33,133 nucleotides of DNA from Streptomyces sp. NK15101 (GTDB lineage Bacteria; Actinomycetota; Actinomycetes; Streptomycetales; Streptomycetaceae), in NCBI RefSeq assembly GCF_020400725.1, contig NZ_JAINVG010000084.1, positions 1-33,133 of the forward strand, written 5' to 3'. Below, one piece after another: positions 15,501 to 24,011 of this stretch (positions are counted from its first letter, which is position 1; each line of letters starts with the position of its first letter). The translations under genes and the position numbers were made by a program. A model generated the notes under the pieces. The model had not been told where the DNA came from. It made no database searches and saw only the letters and a list, made by a program, of their open reading frames with translations.

Positions 15501-17327
15501 TCACCGGTCCTCCGGGTCCGAGGTGCCGGGCTCCGCGAGATCGAGGTGTGCGGTGGTGCCGTTCTGCCAGGTCACGGTCAGCAGGAGTCCGTCGATCCGG
15601 ACGTTCGCGAGGTGGGACACGGGGGCGGGGTCGGGCTCGGCGGTGAGGGAGGCGAGGGCTGCGAAGAGCGACGCGGGGCCGCTGGTGACGCCGTTCAGGG
15701 CGAGGGTGCGGGTCCCCGGGCCCTGAAGGGTTTCCCCTGTGGGGAGCTCCACGACGTCGGGCCGGTAGCCGTGGACGGGGTGGAGCTGGGCGTGCGGGCC
15801 GTCGGGGGTGACGGCCCAGCCGGTCTGCCGTACGGGGGTCCCCTCCGGGGCGCCGAGGACGAGGTGGGCGCGGAGCTCGGCGCGGCCGTGGACGAGGGTC
15901 GCGGAGAGGACCCGGACGCCGGGCAGCGGGTGGTGGAGGGAGACGGCCCGGTCGGGACCGGTGCCGACCGGGACGGCGGGGCCGCGGGTGGTGGCCTTCC
16001 CGTCGGCGATCAGGGCGAAGTGGTTGTCGGCGGGGGCGGGCCCGGTGGTGGGACCCGTACGGGTGGAGTAGGCGTGGCGGGCGTAGCCGGGGTCGTCCTC
16101 CCCTCCGGGCGCGCTGTGGACGTGGTTGCTGCCGTGGTTGTGGAGGCGTACGAGCCCGTCGGCGGCGGTGGTCTGGACGAGCAGTCCGGCGGGGGCGAAG
16201 GCGCGGGCCGTGTCGGCGCGTTCGGCGGGCAGGGGTTCCTCGGGGTCGGTCCAGGCGGGGTGGCCGGCGGGCAGGAGGAGGCCGAGGAAGCCCTTGGACG
16301 CCCAGTAGGGGGAGCCGGGCCCCGAGTACTCCTGGACGAGCGGGGGATACGGGCCGTGCCAGCCGAGGCCGAGCAGTCCGCGCTCGTCGGTGGCGCCGCG
16401 GTCGAGGAAGTACCGCAGGGTGCCGGAGGCGAGGCGGCGGGTGGCTCCGGGGGTGAGGGGGGTGTGGCCGGTGAGGGCGCCGAGCCAGGGGGCGGCGGCC
16501 GCGGCGAAGCGGTAGATCAGGGACCGCCCGTACGGGACGGGGGCGCCGTTCGCGTCGAAGAGGTGGACGTGGTCGTCGAGGTGGGCGCGGAGGCGGGGGC
16601 CGTAGCGGTCCAGGAGCTCCCGGTCGCCGGCGAGGTGGGCGTGGAGGACGGGGTAGAAGTGCAGGGCCCAGGCGTTGTAGTGGTCGAAGGCGCGGTTGTC
16701 GCCGTCGCTGTACCAGCCGTCGCCGAGGTACCAGTCCTCGACGCGGGCGAGGGAGCGGTCGACGGTGGCGGCGGCGCGGTCGGTCTCGATGCCGGCGTCC
16801 TGGAGGAAGCCGGCGACGGTGAGGCCGAAGAGCCACCAGTTGTTGTCCACGGGGGACGGTCCGAGGGCGGGGAGGAGCCAGTCGACGGCCTGCTGCCGGG
16901 TGCGGTCGTCGAGGCGGTCCCAGAGCCAGGGGCGGGTGAGGCGGAGGCCGAGGGCGATCGAGGCGGACTCGACGATCGCCTGGCGGGTGCCGGCCATCGA
17001 CGGCCAGGAGTCCCGGTCCTCCCGGCCCGGCTTCTCGGTGCCTGCGGTGAGCCCCGCCGCGTACCGGTCGAGGTGGCCGCCCGGGTCCTCGCCGTGGGCG
17101 CCCGCGACGCGGAGGGCGGCGAGGAGGAAGGTGCGGGCCCAGCCCTCCAGGCCGTCGGAGCGGGGTCCTGACCAGCTGGGGCGGGGCCCGGGGAGGTCGA
17201 CGAGGCCGCCCCGGGGGGAGGCGAACGGGCGGACGTCCAGGAGGAGTCGGTCGGCCGTGGCCTCCCAGTGGGCACGGGTCCAGCCGGTGTACGGGCTGAG
17301 CTCACGGTTCTCGGGCGGCGTGGGCAT
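15501..17327 (-). CDS. DUF2264 domain protein, probable carbohydrate-active enzyme
   Basis: 608 residues, ATG preceded by GGGAG. No signal peptide, so probably cytoplasmic. The N-terminal ~360 residues look like an (alpha/alpha)6-type helical domain rich in Trp and Asp (DNNWWLFG, WYSDGDNRAFDHYNAWALHFYP, YWASKGFLGL). A C-terminal beta-rich domain follows (LHNHGSNHVHS onward). The whole resembles DUF2264 proteins. Some members of that group have, as I recall, been assigned to glycoside hydrolase family GH154 acting on uronic acid residues; this assignment is from memory and uncertain. It is divergent from the regulator and next to a sugar ABC operon, so it likely degrades the imported oligosaccharide inside the cell. 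Confidence 0.8.
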   Translation of the reverse strand: MPTPPENRELSPYTGWTRAHWEATADRLLLDVRPFASPRGGLVDLPGPRPSWSGPRSDGLEGWARTFLLAALRVAGAHGEDPGGHLDRYAAGLTAGTEKPGREDRDSWPSMAGTRQAIVESASIALGLRLTRPWLWDRLDDRTRQQAVDWLLPALGPSPVDNNWWLFGLTVAGFLQDAGIETDRAAATVDRSLARVEDWYLGDGWYSDGDNRAFDHYNAWALHFYPVLHAHLAGDRELLDRYGPRLRAHLDDHVHLFDANGAPVPYGRSLIYRFAAAAAPWLGALTGHTPLTPGATRRLASGTLRYFLDRGATDERGLLGLGWHGPYPPLVQEYSGPGSPYWASKGFLGLLLPAGHPAWTDPEEPLPAERADTARAFAPAGLLVQTTAADGLVRLHNHGSNHVHSAPGGEDDPGYARHAYSTRTGPTTGPAPADNHFALIADGKATTRGPAVPVGTGPDRAVSLHHPLPGVRVLSATLVHGRAELRAHLVLGAPEGTPVRQTGWAVTPDGPHAQLHPVHGYRPDVVELPTGETLQGPGTRTLALNGVTSGPASLFAALASLTAEPDPAPVSHLANVRIDGLLLTVTWQNGTTAHLDLAEPGTSDPEDR

Positions 17328-17387
17328 GATGCTCCCTGGGGCTCCCTGAGGTGACGTCTGTGTCGCCGGGAATCCTGGACAGACTCC

Positions 17388-17443
17388 GATCGAACGTCAA
17401 GAGAGTCGGAGCGAATGATCGAAACTCTCATCGTTCGATCATT
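17388..17443. promoter_or_regulatory. Operator cluster between the DUF2264 gene and regulator
   Basis: A perfect 10-bp inverted repeat, AATGATCGAA (17414-17423) and TTCGATCATT (17434-17443), with a 10-bp spacer. A further GATCGAA half-site is at 17388-17394, inside a second dyad CTCCGA...TCGGAG. The TTCGATCA octamer recurs before the ABC operon at 18706-18713. Confidence 0.7.
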
Positions 17444-17541
17444 TCTGGGTTAGGGTGACCCACCCCGGGGTCGACGGGCCACCGGAGCCGACGCACCACC
17501 GGGGTCCACGGACCACCACCACCGCGAGGGGGAACCGCGCC

Positions 17542-18699
17542 GTGCGCGAGAGTGCTGCCGAACGACACGACCGACTGCTGGCCCTGGTGCGCGAGCGCGG
17601 CACCGCCCGCGTCTCCGAACTGGCCGAACGCCTCGGGGTCTCCCCCGTCACCGCCCGCCGCGACGTCGAGGTCCTGGCCGGCCGGGGCCTGCTCGACCGC
17701 GTGCACGGCCAGGTCTCCTGGCCCCGGCGGCAGGGCGCCCCCGGCGGCGGACGCCCCGGCGAGGGCCTGGTCCTCGGCCTGCTCGCCCCCTCCGCCACGT
17801 ACTACTTCGCCGAGGTCATCCGGGGGGCGCACGAGGCGGCGGCCCGCGCCGGGGCGCGGCTCGTGCTGCGGATCTCCGACTACCGGCCGGAGGAGGACCG
17901 CGCCCGCACCGAGGGCCTCCTCGCCGCCGGCGCCGAGGGCGTCCTCGTCGCGCCCGGCTGGCGGGGGCCCGAGGACCGGCTCGCGTACGGGGACTGGCTG
18001 GCCGAACTGCCCGTGCCGGCCGTGCTCCTGGAGCGTCGCGCCGAGCCCGGCAGTCCGCTCGACGGCCTGGACCGGGTCGCCTCCGACCACGCCCACGGCG
18101 TGCTGCTCGCCCTGCGCCATCTGCTCTCGCTCGGCCACGCGACACCGCTGCTCGTGGCCCGCCGGGACTCTCCGACCGCGCTCGCGGTGCGCGCGGGCTA
18201 CACCGAGGCGCTGGGGACGCTGGGCCTGAAGGAGCCGCGCCCGGTCATCGACTCCGTACCGGCCGAGGCGGACCCGGAGGGCTTCGAGCGGGCGGTGCGG
18301 GCGCTGCACGAGTCCGTCGGTTCGGGCCTGGCGAGCGCGGCCCTGGTCCACAACGACGTGGACGCGATCGAGATCGTGCAGCGCCTGGCCGAGCTGGGCG
18401 TGCGGGTGCCGCAGGACCTGGCCCTGATCGCGTACGACGACGAGGTCGCCGCCCTGGCCGACACTCCGCTGACGGCGGTCGCCCCGCCGAAGCGGCAGGT
18501 GGGGCGGCACGCCACGGAGCTGCTCGTGGAACGGCTCACCGAGGGGTCCGAGGAGGAGGCAGCGCGGCGGCACCTGAGCCTGCTGCCGTGGCTGCGGGTG
18601 CGGGACTCGTGCGGGGCGCGTTCCACCGGAGGTCCCGCGGGGAGCTCCACCGGAGGTTCCTCCGGGGGTTCCACCGGAGGCCCCGCATCTTCGATCTGA
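17542..18699 (+). CDS. DeoR-type HTH / LacI-type ligand-binding transcriptional regulator
   Basis: 385 residues from a GTG (MRESAAERHDRLLALV) with GAGGGGG about ten bases upstream; the frame is open 29 codons further upstream across the proposed operator, which argues against that longer start. DeoR-like winged HTH at ~9-57 (VSELAERLGVSPVTARRDVE), then a LacI/GalR periplasmic-binding-like sensor (~68-345). The C-terminal ~25 residues are a Gly/Ser/Thr tail (STGG repeats). It probably represses itself, the DUF2264 gene and the ABC operon until a sugar binds; the shared half-sites support this. Confidence 0.88.
   Translation: MRESAAERHDRLLALVRERGTARVSELAERLGVSPVTARRDVEVLAGRGLLDRVHGQVSWPRRQGAPGGGRPGEGLVLGLLAPSATYYFAEVIRGAHEAAARAGARLVLRISDYRPEEDRARTEGLLAAGAEGVLVAPGWRGPEDRLAYGDWLAELPVPAVLLERRAEPGSPLDGLDRVASDHAHGVLLALRHLLSLGHATPLLVARRDSPTALAVRAGYTEALGTLGLKEPRPVIDSVPAEADPEGFERAVRALHESVGSGLASAALVHNDVDAIEIVQRLAELGVRVPQDLALIAYDDEVAALADTPLTAVAPPKRQVGRHATELLVERLTEGSEEEAARRHLSLLPWLRVRDSCGARSTGGPAGSSTGGSSGGSTGGPASSI
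18621..18680 (+). repeat. Short tandem repeat at the 3' end of the regulator gene
   Basis: Four copies of a TTCCACCGGAGG-like 12-mer (18621, 18645, 18657 degenerate, 18669), encoding the STGG-rich tail. Confidence 0.65.
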
Positions 18700-18757
18700 T
18701 CTTTTTTCGATCAATCAATCTTTCGCTCTTGACTTCGGTCACGAACGGTCACAGGAT
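18690..18757 (+). promoter_or_regulatory. Promoter and operator of the sugar ABC operon
   Basis: TTGACT (18729-18734), 17-bp spacer, CAGGAT (18752-18757) form a good housekeeping-type promoter 43 bp before the lipoprotein start. TTCGATC half-sites at 18690-18696 and 18706-18713 (TTCGATCA) lie just upstream. They match the operator near 17414-17443 and overlap the regulator's stop codon. Confidence 0.65.
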
Positions 18758-18799
18758 CACGGCCACAACCTCCCAGCCGCCGCCCTCAGGAGCCGTGCC

Positions 18800-20116
18800 G
18801 TGACCCGTACTTGGAGCAGAACGTCCCGCGTCATAGCCGGCACCGCCACCGCCCTGGCCGTCCTCACGGCCTGCGGCGGCGGCGGTGACGACACCGCAAG
18901 CAAGCCGAACGGGCCCGTGACCATCACCTTCTGGGGCTGGGCCAAGGGCTCCAAGGACGTCGTGGACGCCTTCAACGCCTCCCACACCGACGTCCAGGTG
19001 AAGTTCGAGGAGATCCCCTCCGGCACCGCCGGCGGCTACGCCAAGATCTCCAACGCCGTGAAGGCGGGCAACGCCCCCGACCTGGTCTCCATCGAGTACT
19101 CCTCGCTCCCCGAGTTCGTGAGCTCCGGCGCCCTCCAGGACATCGGCGACCAGTTCACCGAGGCCGACCGCGCCAAGCTCCTCCCGCAGTCCGTCGAACT
19201 CACCACCCTCGGCGGGAAGTCCTGGGCCGTCCCCTTCGACGCCGCCCCGCAGGCCTTCTTCTACCGCAAGGACCTCTTCGCCAAGTACCAGGTGAAGGTC
19301 CCCGCCACCTGGGACGAGTTCAGGAAGGCCGCCGAGCAGGTCAAGAAGGCCGACGCCAAGGCCCGCATCGCGACCTTCTTCCCCGACGACCCGACCACCT
19401 TCGAGGCCATGGCCTGGCAGGCCGGCGCCCAGTGGTTCAAGGCCGAGGACGACACCTGGAAGGTCGACACCACCGACCCGGCCACCACCAAGGTCACCGC
19501 CTACTGGCAGGGCCTCCTCGACGCCGACCTCGTCCACAAGGACGCCTCCTTCAGCCCCGAGTGGGTCGGCTCCCTCAAGAACGGCACCACCGTCGGCTAC
19601 CTCGGCGCCTCCTGGGGAGCGGGCGTCCTCAAGGGCAACGTCCCCGAACTGAGCGGCAAGTGGGCCGTCGCCCCCGTACCCACCTGGGACGGCAAGCCCG
19701 CCAGCGGCATGCTCGGCGGCACCTCCTTCGCCGTGACCAAGGACAGCAAGCAGAAGGCCGCCGCCGTCGCCTTCGCCGAATGGATGTCCACCACCGAGGA
19801 GGGCGTGAAGGCCCGGATCGCCTCCGGCACCTCCTCCGCCTTCCCCGCCGCCGCGGCCCTGCGCCCGGCCGCCAAGAAGGCCTTCGACGCCGGCTACTAC
19901 GGCGGCCAGGACATCTACGCGCTCTTCGAGGCCGCCGGCGCCTCCATCAACCCCGACTGGTCCTGGGGCCCGACCACCGGCACCACCAACACCGCGATCA
20001 AGGACGAGTTCGGCAAGATCGCCCAGGGCGGGCCGTCCATCGCCGACGCCGTCAAGGCCGGCCACGACGCCACCGTCGCCGAACTCACCAAGCGCGGCCT
20101 GAAGGTCGAGGGCTGA
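18800..20116 (+). CDS. Sugar ABC transporter substrate-binding lipoprotein
   Basis: 438 residues from a GTG with AGGAG eight bases upstream. The signal peptide ends in the lipobox LTAC with lipidated Cys25. It belongs to the extracellular solute-binding protein family 1 (carbohydrate): VTITFWGW, then the APDLVSIEYSSLPEFV and FYRKDLFAKYQVKVPATWDEF signatures. It captures a sugar or oligosaccharide outside the membrane for the two permeases that follow 4 bp downstream. Confidence 0.94.
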   Translation: MTRTWSRTSRVIAGTATALAVLTACGGGGDDTASKPNGPVTITFWGWAKGSKDVVDAFNASHTDVQVKFEEIPSGTAGGYAKISNAVKAGNAPDLVSIEYSSLPEFVSSGALQDIGDQFTEADRAKLLPQSVELTTLGGKSWAVPFDAAPQAFFYRKDLFAKYQVKVPATWDEFRKAAEQVKKADAKARIATFFPDDPTTFEAMAWQAGAQWFKAEDDTWKVDTTDPATTKVTAYWQGLLDADLVHKDASFSPEWVGSLKNGTTVGYLGASWGAGVLKGNVPELSGKWAVAPVPTWDGKPASGMLGGTSFAVTKDSKQKAAAVAFAEWMSTTEEGVKARIASGTSSAFPAAAALRPAAKKAFDAGYYGGQDIYALFEAAGASINPDWSWGPTTGTTNTAIKDEFGKIAQGGPSIADAVKAGHDATVAELTKRGLKVEG

Positions 20117-20120
20117 CCGG

Positions 20121-21074
20121 ATGAAGGCCCGCACCCGCGCCGCCACGCTCCTGCTGACCCCCTTCTTCGTCCTGTTCACCGCGGTGATGGTGGTGCCGAT
20201 CGGATACGCGGTCTGGCTCAGCCTCTTCACCGAGAAGCAGTCCGGACTGGGCTTCGGCGGCACCGAGACCGTCTTCACCGGCCTCGACAACTACACCGCG
20301 GCGCTGGGTGACCGGGCCTTCCTGGAGGGCTTCGGCGTCCTGCTCGGGTACTGCCTGCTCTACATCCCGCTGCTGCTCGCCGGGGCCCTCGGCCTCGCCC
20401 TCCTGCTCGACTCGGCGCTCGCCCGCGCCCGCCGCTTCTTCCAGCTCGCGCTCTTCCTGCCGCACGCCGTCCCCGGCATCATCGCCGCCCTGATCTGGGT
20501 CTACCTCTACACGCCCCAGCTCAGCCCGATCGTGCGGGCCATGGAGGCCGGAGGCATCGGCTTCGACTTCTTCTCCCCCGAAGGCACCCTGCCCTCCGTC
20601 GTCAACATCGCCCTGTGGGAGTGGCTCGGCTACAACATGGTCATCTTCTACGCCGCCCTCCAGGCCATCGACCGCTCCGTCCTCGAAGCCGCCACCGTCG
20701 ACGGCGCGAGCGCCTGGCGCATCGCCTTCGCCATCAAGGTCCCGCTCATCAAGTCCTCGCTCGCGATGGTCGGCCTCTTCACGGTCATCGGCTCCCTCCA
20801 GCTCTTCACCGAGCCGCTCATCCTCAACAAGGGCACCGGCTCCGCCGTCACCTCCACCTGGACGCCGAACATGTACGCCTACACCGCGGCCTTCGACCGC
20901 AACGACTACGGACTCGCCGCCGCGGCCTCCGTACTCCTCGCCCTGACGGCGGCGCTGCTCTCCTTCGCCGTGACCCGGCTGACGGGACGCCGCAGGGCGG
21001 GCACGGCGGACACGGCACGCGAGGCGGACCCGGCCCGCACGGCCCGCACCGCGCGGAAGGAGCAGCCGGCATGA
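20121..21074 (+). CDS. Sugar ABC transporter permease (MalF-like)
   Basis: 317 residues with about six membrane helices. The EAA loop that docks the ATPase is present (EAATVDGASAWRIAFAIKVP, ~190-209). The charged Arg/Ala C-terminus is cytoplasmic. It follows the lipoprotein by 4 bp, and its stop overlaps the next start as ATGA. The operon carries no ATPase gene; in Streptomyces the shared ATPase MsiK usually serves such transporters. Confidence 0.94.
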   Translation: MKARTRAATLLLTPFFVLFTAVMVVPIGYAVWLSLFTEKQSGLGFGGTETVFTGLDNYTAALGDRAFLEGFGVLLGYCLLYIPLLLAGALGLALLLDSALARARRFFQLALFLPHAVPGIIAALIWVYLYTPQLSPIVRAMEAGGIGFDFFSPEGTLPSVVNIALWEWLGYNMVIFYAALQAIDRSVLEAATVDGASAWRIAFAIKVPLIKSSLAMVGLFTVIGSLQLFTEPLILNKGTGSAVTSTWTPNMYAYTAAFDRNDYGLAAAASVLLALTAALLSFAVTRLTGRRRAGTADTAREADPARTARTARKEQPA

Positions 21075-21922
21075 GCAACCGCTCCCCCAACCGATGGCTC
21101 TCCCGGGCGGCCGTCAACGGCGCCCTCGTCCTCGCCGTCGTCTACATGCTCTTCCCGCTGGTCTGGCTGCTCACCGCCGCCACCAAGGACGCCGGAGGCC
21201 TCCTCGCCGGAAACGCCTTCTCCTTCGAGGGCTTCGACCTCGGCGGCAACCTCTCCCGGCTCGCCGACTACGGCGACGGCATCTACTTCCACTGGTACGC
21301 CAACAGCCTCCTCTACGCGGGCCTCGGCGCCCTCGCCTGCTCCCTGATCAGCGTCGCCGCCGGATACGCCTTCCACGTCTACGACTTCCGGGGCAAGGAG
21401 AAGCTCTTCGGCCTCGTCCTCCTGGGCGTGCTCGTCCCCACCACCGCGCTCGCCCTGCCGATGTACCTCCTCGCCAGCGAGGTCGGCATCGTCAACACCT
21501 ACTGGGCGGTCCTGATCCCGGTCCTCGTCAACCCCTTCGGGGTCTACCTCTCCCGGGTGTTCTGCGCCGGCTACATCCCCGACGAGGCCCTCGAAGCCGC
21601 CCGTATCGACGGCGCCGGAGAGATGCGCGTCTTCTGGTCCATCGGCCTGCGCATGGTCATGCCCGGCTTCGTGACCGTCTTCCTCTTCCAGTTCACCGCC
21701 GTCTGGAACAACTTCTTCCTCCCCCTGGTGATGCTCTCGGACCAGAAGCTCTATCCGCTGAGCCTCGGCCTGTACGCATGGAACAGCAACGCCCACGCCG
21801 AACCCGACTACTACCCCCTCGTCGTCACCGGGTCCCTGCTCGCCGTCGTCCCCCTCGTCATCGCCTTCGTCTCCCTCCAGCGCCACTGGAAGGCCGGTCT
21901 GACCGCCGGCAGCGTCAAGTGA
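21071..21922 (+). CDS. Sugar ABC transporter permease (MalG-like)
   Basis: 283 residues, ATG overlapping the preceding TGA by 4 bp, so translation is probably coupled. About six membrane helices; EAA loop EAARIDGAGEMRVFWSIGLR. It pairs with the upstream permease to form the membrane channel. The frame is open far upstream, but that part is antisense noise inside the first permease gene. Confidence 0.94.
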   Translation: MSNRSPNRWLSRAAVNGALVLAVVYMLFPLVWLLTAATKDAGGLLAGNAFSFEGFDLGGNLSRLADYGDGIYFHWYANSLLYAGLGALACSLISVAAGYAFHVYDFRGKEKLFGLVLLGVLVPTTALALPMYLLASEVGIVNTYWAVLIPVLVNPFGVYLSRVFCAGYIPDEALEAARIDGAGEMRVFWSIGLRMVMPGFVTVFLFQFTAVWNNFFLPLVMLSDQKLYPLSLGLYAWNSNAHAEPDYYPLVVTGSLLAVVPLVIAFVSLQRHWKAGLTAGSVK

Positions 21923-21941
21923 GGAAGTGCCGGTAACCACG

Positions 21942-22961
21942 ATGCACCCGACCACCGACAACCGCCCGACCCTCCTGCTCGCGATGGGCCCGGGAGTCGA
22001 CGGACGCCTCCTCACGGACGACCACCGCGGCCGCCTGACCCGGATCGCGCGCACCGACCCCCACCTGGTGGCCCACGACCTGACCGCCCCGGACCCGCGG
22101 GCCGCCGCCGCCCTCGCCGAGGCCGAGATCCTCCTCACCTGCTGGGGGGCCACCCCGCTCACCGCCGAGGTCCTCGACCGCGCGCCCCGCCTGCGGGCCG
22201 TCGTCCACGCGGCCGGCTCCGTCAAGCACCACGTCACCGACGCCTGCTGGGAGCGGGGACTGCGCGTCACCTCGGCCGCCGCCGCCAACGCGCTGCCCGT
22301 CGCCGAGTACACGCTCGCCGCGATCCTCTTCGCCGGGAAGCGGGTCCTGCGCTCGGCCCAGCGGTACGCCGAACTGCGCACCGACCACGCCTGGCTGGCG
22401 GAGTCCGCCACCTGGGGCAACCACCGCCGCACGATCGGCATCGTCGGCGCCTCCCGCATCGGCCGCCGGGTCCTCGAACTGCTGCGCCCCTTCGACTTCG
22501 AGGTCCTGCTGTACGACCCGTACGTGACGACCCCACCGCCCGGCACCGAGCTCGTCGGCCTCGACGAACTCTGCGCCCGCAGCACGATCGTCTCGGTCCA
22601 CGCCCCCCAGCTCCCCTCCACCCACGGCATGATCGGCGCCGCCCAGCTCGCCGCGATGCCGACCGGCACGACCCTGATCAACACCGCCCGCGGCTCCCTG
22701 GTCGACGAGCGGGCCCTCCTCCCCCACCTCGTCTCGGGCCGCCTCCACGCGATCCTCGACGTGACGGACCCGGAACTCCCGCCGCCCGACTCCCCCTTGT
22801 GGACGCTCCCGAACGTCCTCCTCACCCCCCACGTCGCCGGCTCCCTCGGCAACGAACTCCACCGCATGGCGGACCAGGCACTGGAGGAGGTGGCGCGCTA
22901 CGGGAGGGGCGAGCCGTTCGCGGAGGAGGTCCGGGTGTCAGACCTCCAGCGCTCGGCGTAG
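21942..22961 (+). CDS. D-isomer specific 2-hydroxyacid dehydrogenase
   Basis: 339 residues from the ATG giving MHPTTDNRPT; a GTG five codons earlier is possible but sits directly on the GAGGAA ribosome site. The NAD-binding fold has GIVGASRIG, and the catalytic Arg (NTARGSLVDE), Glu (DVTDPE) and His (TPHVAGS) are all present. It is 19 bp after the second permease and so probably the last gene of the ABC operon. It may reduce or oxidise a 2-keto/2-hydroxy acid arising from the imported sugar, for example a sugar acid; this role is inferred. Confidence 0.9.
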   Translation: MHPTTDNRPTLLLAMGPGVDGRLLTDDHRGRLTRIARTDPHLVAHDLTAPDPRAAAALAEAEILLTCWGATPLTAEVLDRAPRLRAVVHAAGSVKHHVTDACWERGLRVTSAAAANALPVAEYTLAAILFAGKRVLRSAQRYAELRTDHAWLAESATWGNHRRTIGIVGASRIGRRVLELLRPFDFEVLLYDPYVTTPPPGTELVGLDELCARSTIVSVHAPQLPSTHGMIGAAQLAAMPTGTTLINTARGSLVDERALLPHLVSGRLHAILDVTDPELPPPDSPLWTLPNVLLTPHVAGSLGNELHRMADQALEEVARYGRGEPFAEEVRVSDLQRSA

Positions 22962-22978
22962 CCGCTCCCGGTGGCGCC

Positions 22979-23202
22979 GTCGGCCGTGAGGAGGGCGGGC
23001 AGGGGCTCGGCGGCCGGTTCGGCGAGCTGTTCCAGGACGACGTCGACGTACGCGGCGGCGTCGTTCTGCGCGGCCCAGCGGGCGGTGACGAAGAAGGAGA
23101 CGATCCGTACGCCCGGCGGGTCGAGGGCGAACCACGACAGGAGGGCCGCCTTCCCGGCCCAGGCGTCCGCACGCCACCACAGGTATCCGTACCTAGACTG
23201 GA
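22979..23202 (-). pseudogene. Remnant of a STAND/NACHT-like NTPase gene
   Basis: The minus strand reads YLWWRADAWAGKAALLSWF, then VRIVSFFVTARWAAQND, then DVVLEQLAEP and LPALLTA. I recognise this as the nucleotide-binding start of large Streptomyces NTPases, where the P-loop is usually GKSALLSWF (here GKAALLSWF). There is no ATG, GTG or TTG in frame before it: the frame is closed by a stop at 23228-23230, and the similarity ends abruptly near 22980. Both ends of the gene are missing. The plus-strand promoter-like TAGACT (23194-23199) lies at its head. Confidence 0.6.
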
Positions 23203-23229
23203 AAGGTCCTACCTGGGTCGGGAGGCGTC

Positions 23230-23928
23230 ATGACATTCGTGCAGATCATCGACTGCAAGACGAGCCGGGTCGACGACCTGAACCGGCTCATGGACCGGTG
23301 GGTCGAGCAGACCAAGGGCAAGCGGACCGCGACGCACAGCATCGTCGGCAAGGACCGTTCCGACGCCTCGCACGTCGTGGAGATCGTCGAGTTCCCCTCG
23401 TACGACGTGGCCATGCGCAATTCGCAGCTCCCCGAGACCGACCGGATCTTCCGGGAGATGGTTGCGCTCTGTGACGAGATGCCGACCTTCACGGACCTGG
23501 ACGTGGTCCGGGACGAACAGATGTACAAGGCGGCCTCCCGCCGGTTCTTCGAGCTGCTCTCGACGCCCGGGGAGCTCCCGCCGCTCGACGAGGTGTTCGC
23601 CGAGGGGTACCACGACCACGATCCGAGCACTCCGAACGACTCGTACGGCATGGACGCGCTGCGGCGCGAGGCCGAGATGTGGCGGGCGGCCTTCGACTTC
23701 GACTTCACCGTCGAGGACCAGATCGCCGAGGGCGACCGGGTCTGCACGCGCTGGACCTGGAACGGCACCCACGTCGGCGACTTCATGGGGATCCAGCCGA
23801 CCGGGATGGAGGTGAGCATGACCGGGATGGTCGTGCACCGGTTCCGGGAGGACGGCAAGGCCGTCGAGGGCTGGTGGCAGTACGACCTGCTCGGGCTGAT
23901 GGAGCAGCTCGGCGCCGTGGAGGCGTAG
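23230..23928 (+). CDS. SnoaL-like / ester cyclase family protein with N-terminal ferredoxin-like domain
   Basis: 232 residues, GGGAGG before the ATG. Residues ~1-95 resemble an antibiotic-biosynthesis-monooxygenase-type alpha+beta barrel (VQIIDCKTSRVDDLNRLM, HVVEIVEFPSYDVAMRNS). Residues ~100-228 resemble the SnoaL/NTF2-like fold (YHDHDPS, VCTRWTWNGTHVGDFMGI, EVSMTGMVVHRF, GWWQYD). The two-domain architecture is seen in actinobacterial proteins of unknown function. A TAGACT -10 at 23194-23199 may serve it. No biosynthetic cluster adjoins it. Confidence 0.78.
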   Translation: MTFVQIIDCKTSRVDDLNRLMDRWVEQTKGKRTATHSIVGKDRSDASHVVEIVEFPSYDVAMRNSQLPETDRIFREMVALCDEMPTFTDLDVVRDEQMYKAASRRFFELLSTPGELPPLDEVFAEGYHDHDPSTPNDSYGMDALRREAEMWRAAFDFDFTVEDQIAEGDRVCTRWTWNGTHVGDFMGIQPTGMEVSMTGMVVHRFREDGKAVEGWWQYDLLGLMEQLGAVEA

Positions 23929-23955
23929 GGAGCGTCTCGCCGGTCGGGAAGGCGG

Positions 23956-23994
23956 TGAGGCCCGGTGCTCCCGCGACGGGAGCACCGGGCCTCA
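23956..23994. terminator. Bidirectional terminator between the SnoaL-like gene and groEL1
   Basis: Perfect 17-bp stem (23957-23973 with 23977-23993) plus one outer T-A pair, with a 3-nt loop, placed between two convergent genes. Confidence 0.9.
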
Positions 23995-24011
23995 GCTGTC
24001 GGTCAGCCGCC

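Noticed and set aside
17455..17541. Upstream 29-codon extension of the DeoR/LacI-type regulator
   Set aside because: It has no ribosome site and starts just after the operator; the GTG at 17542 has GAGGGGG and begins the HTH properly.
22938..22940. TGA as a natural end of the NTPase fragment
   Set aside because: Careful codon counting shows this TGA is out of frame; the fragment's frame reads on as TCT-GAC into antisense sequence of the dehydrogenase gene.
23230..23928. SnoaL-like gene as a sign of a polyketide cluster
   Set aside because: No polyketide synthase or tailoring genes are nearby; SnoaL-fold proteins are widespread outside biosynthesis.
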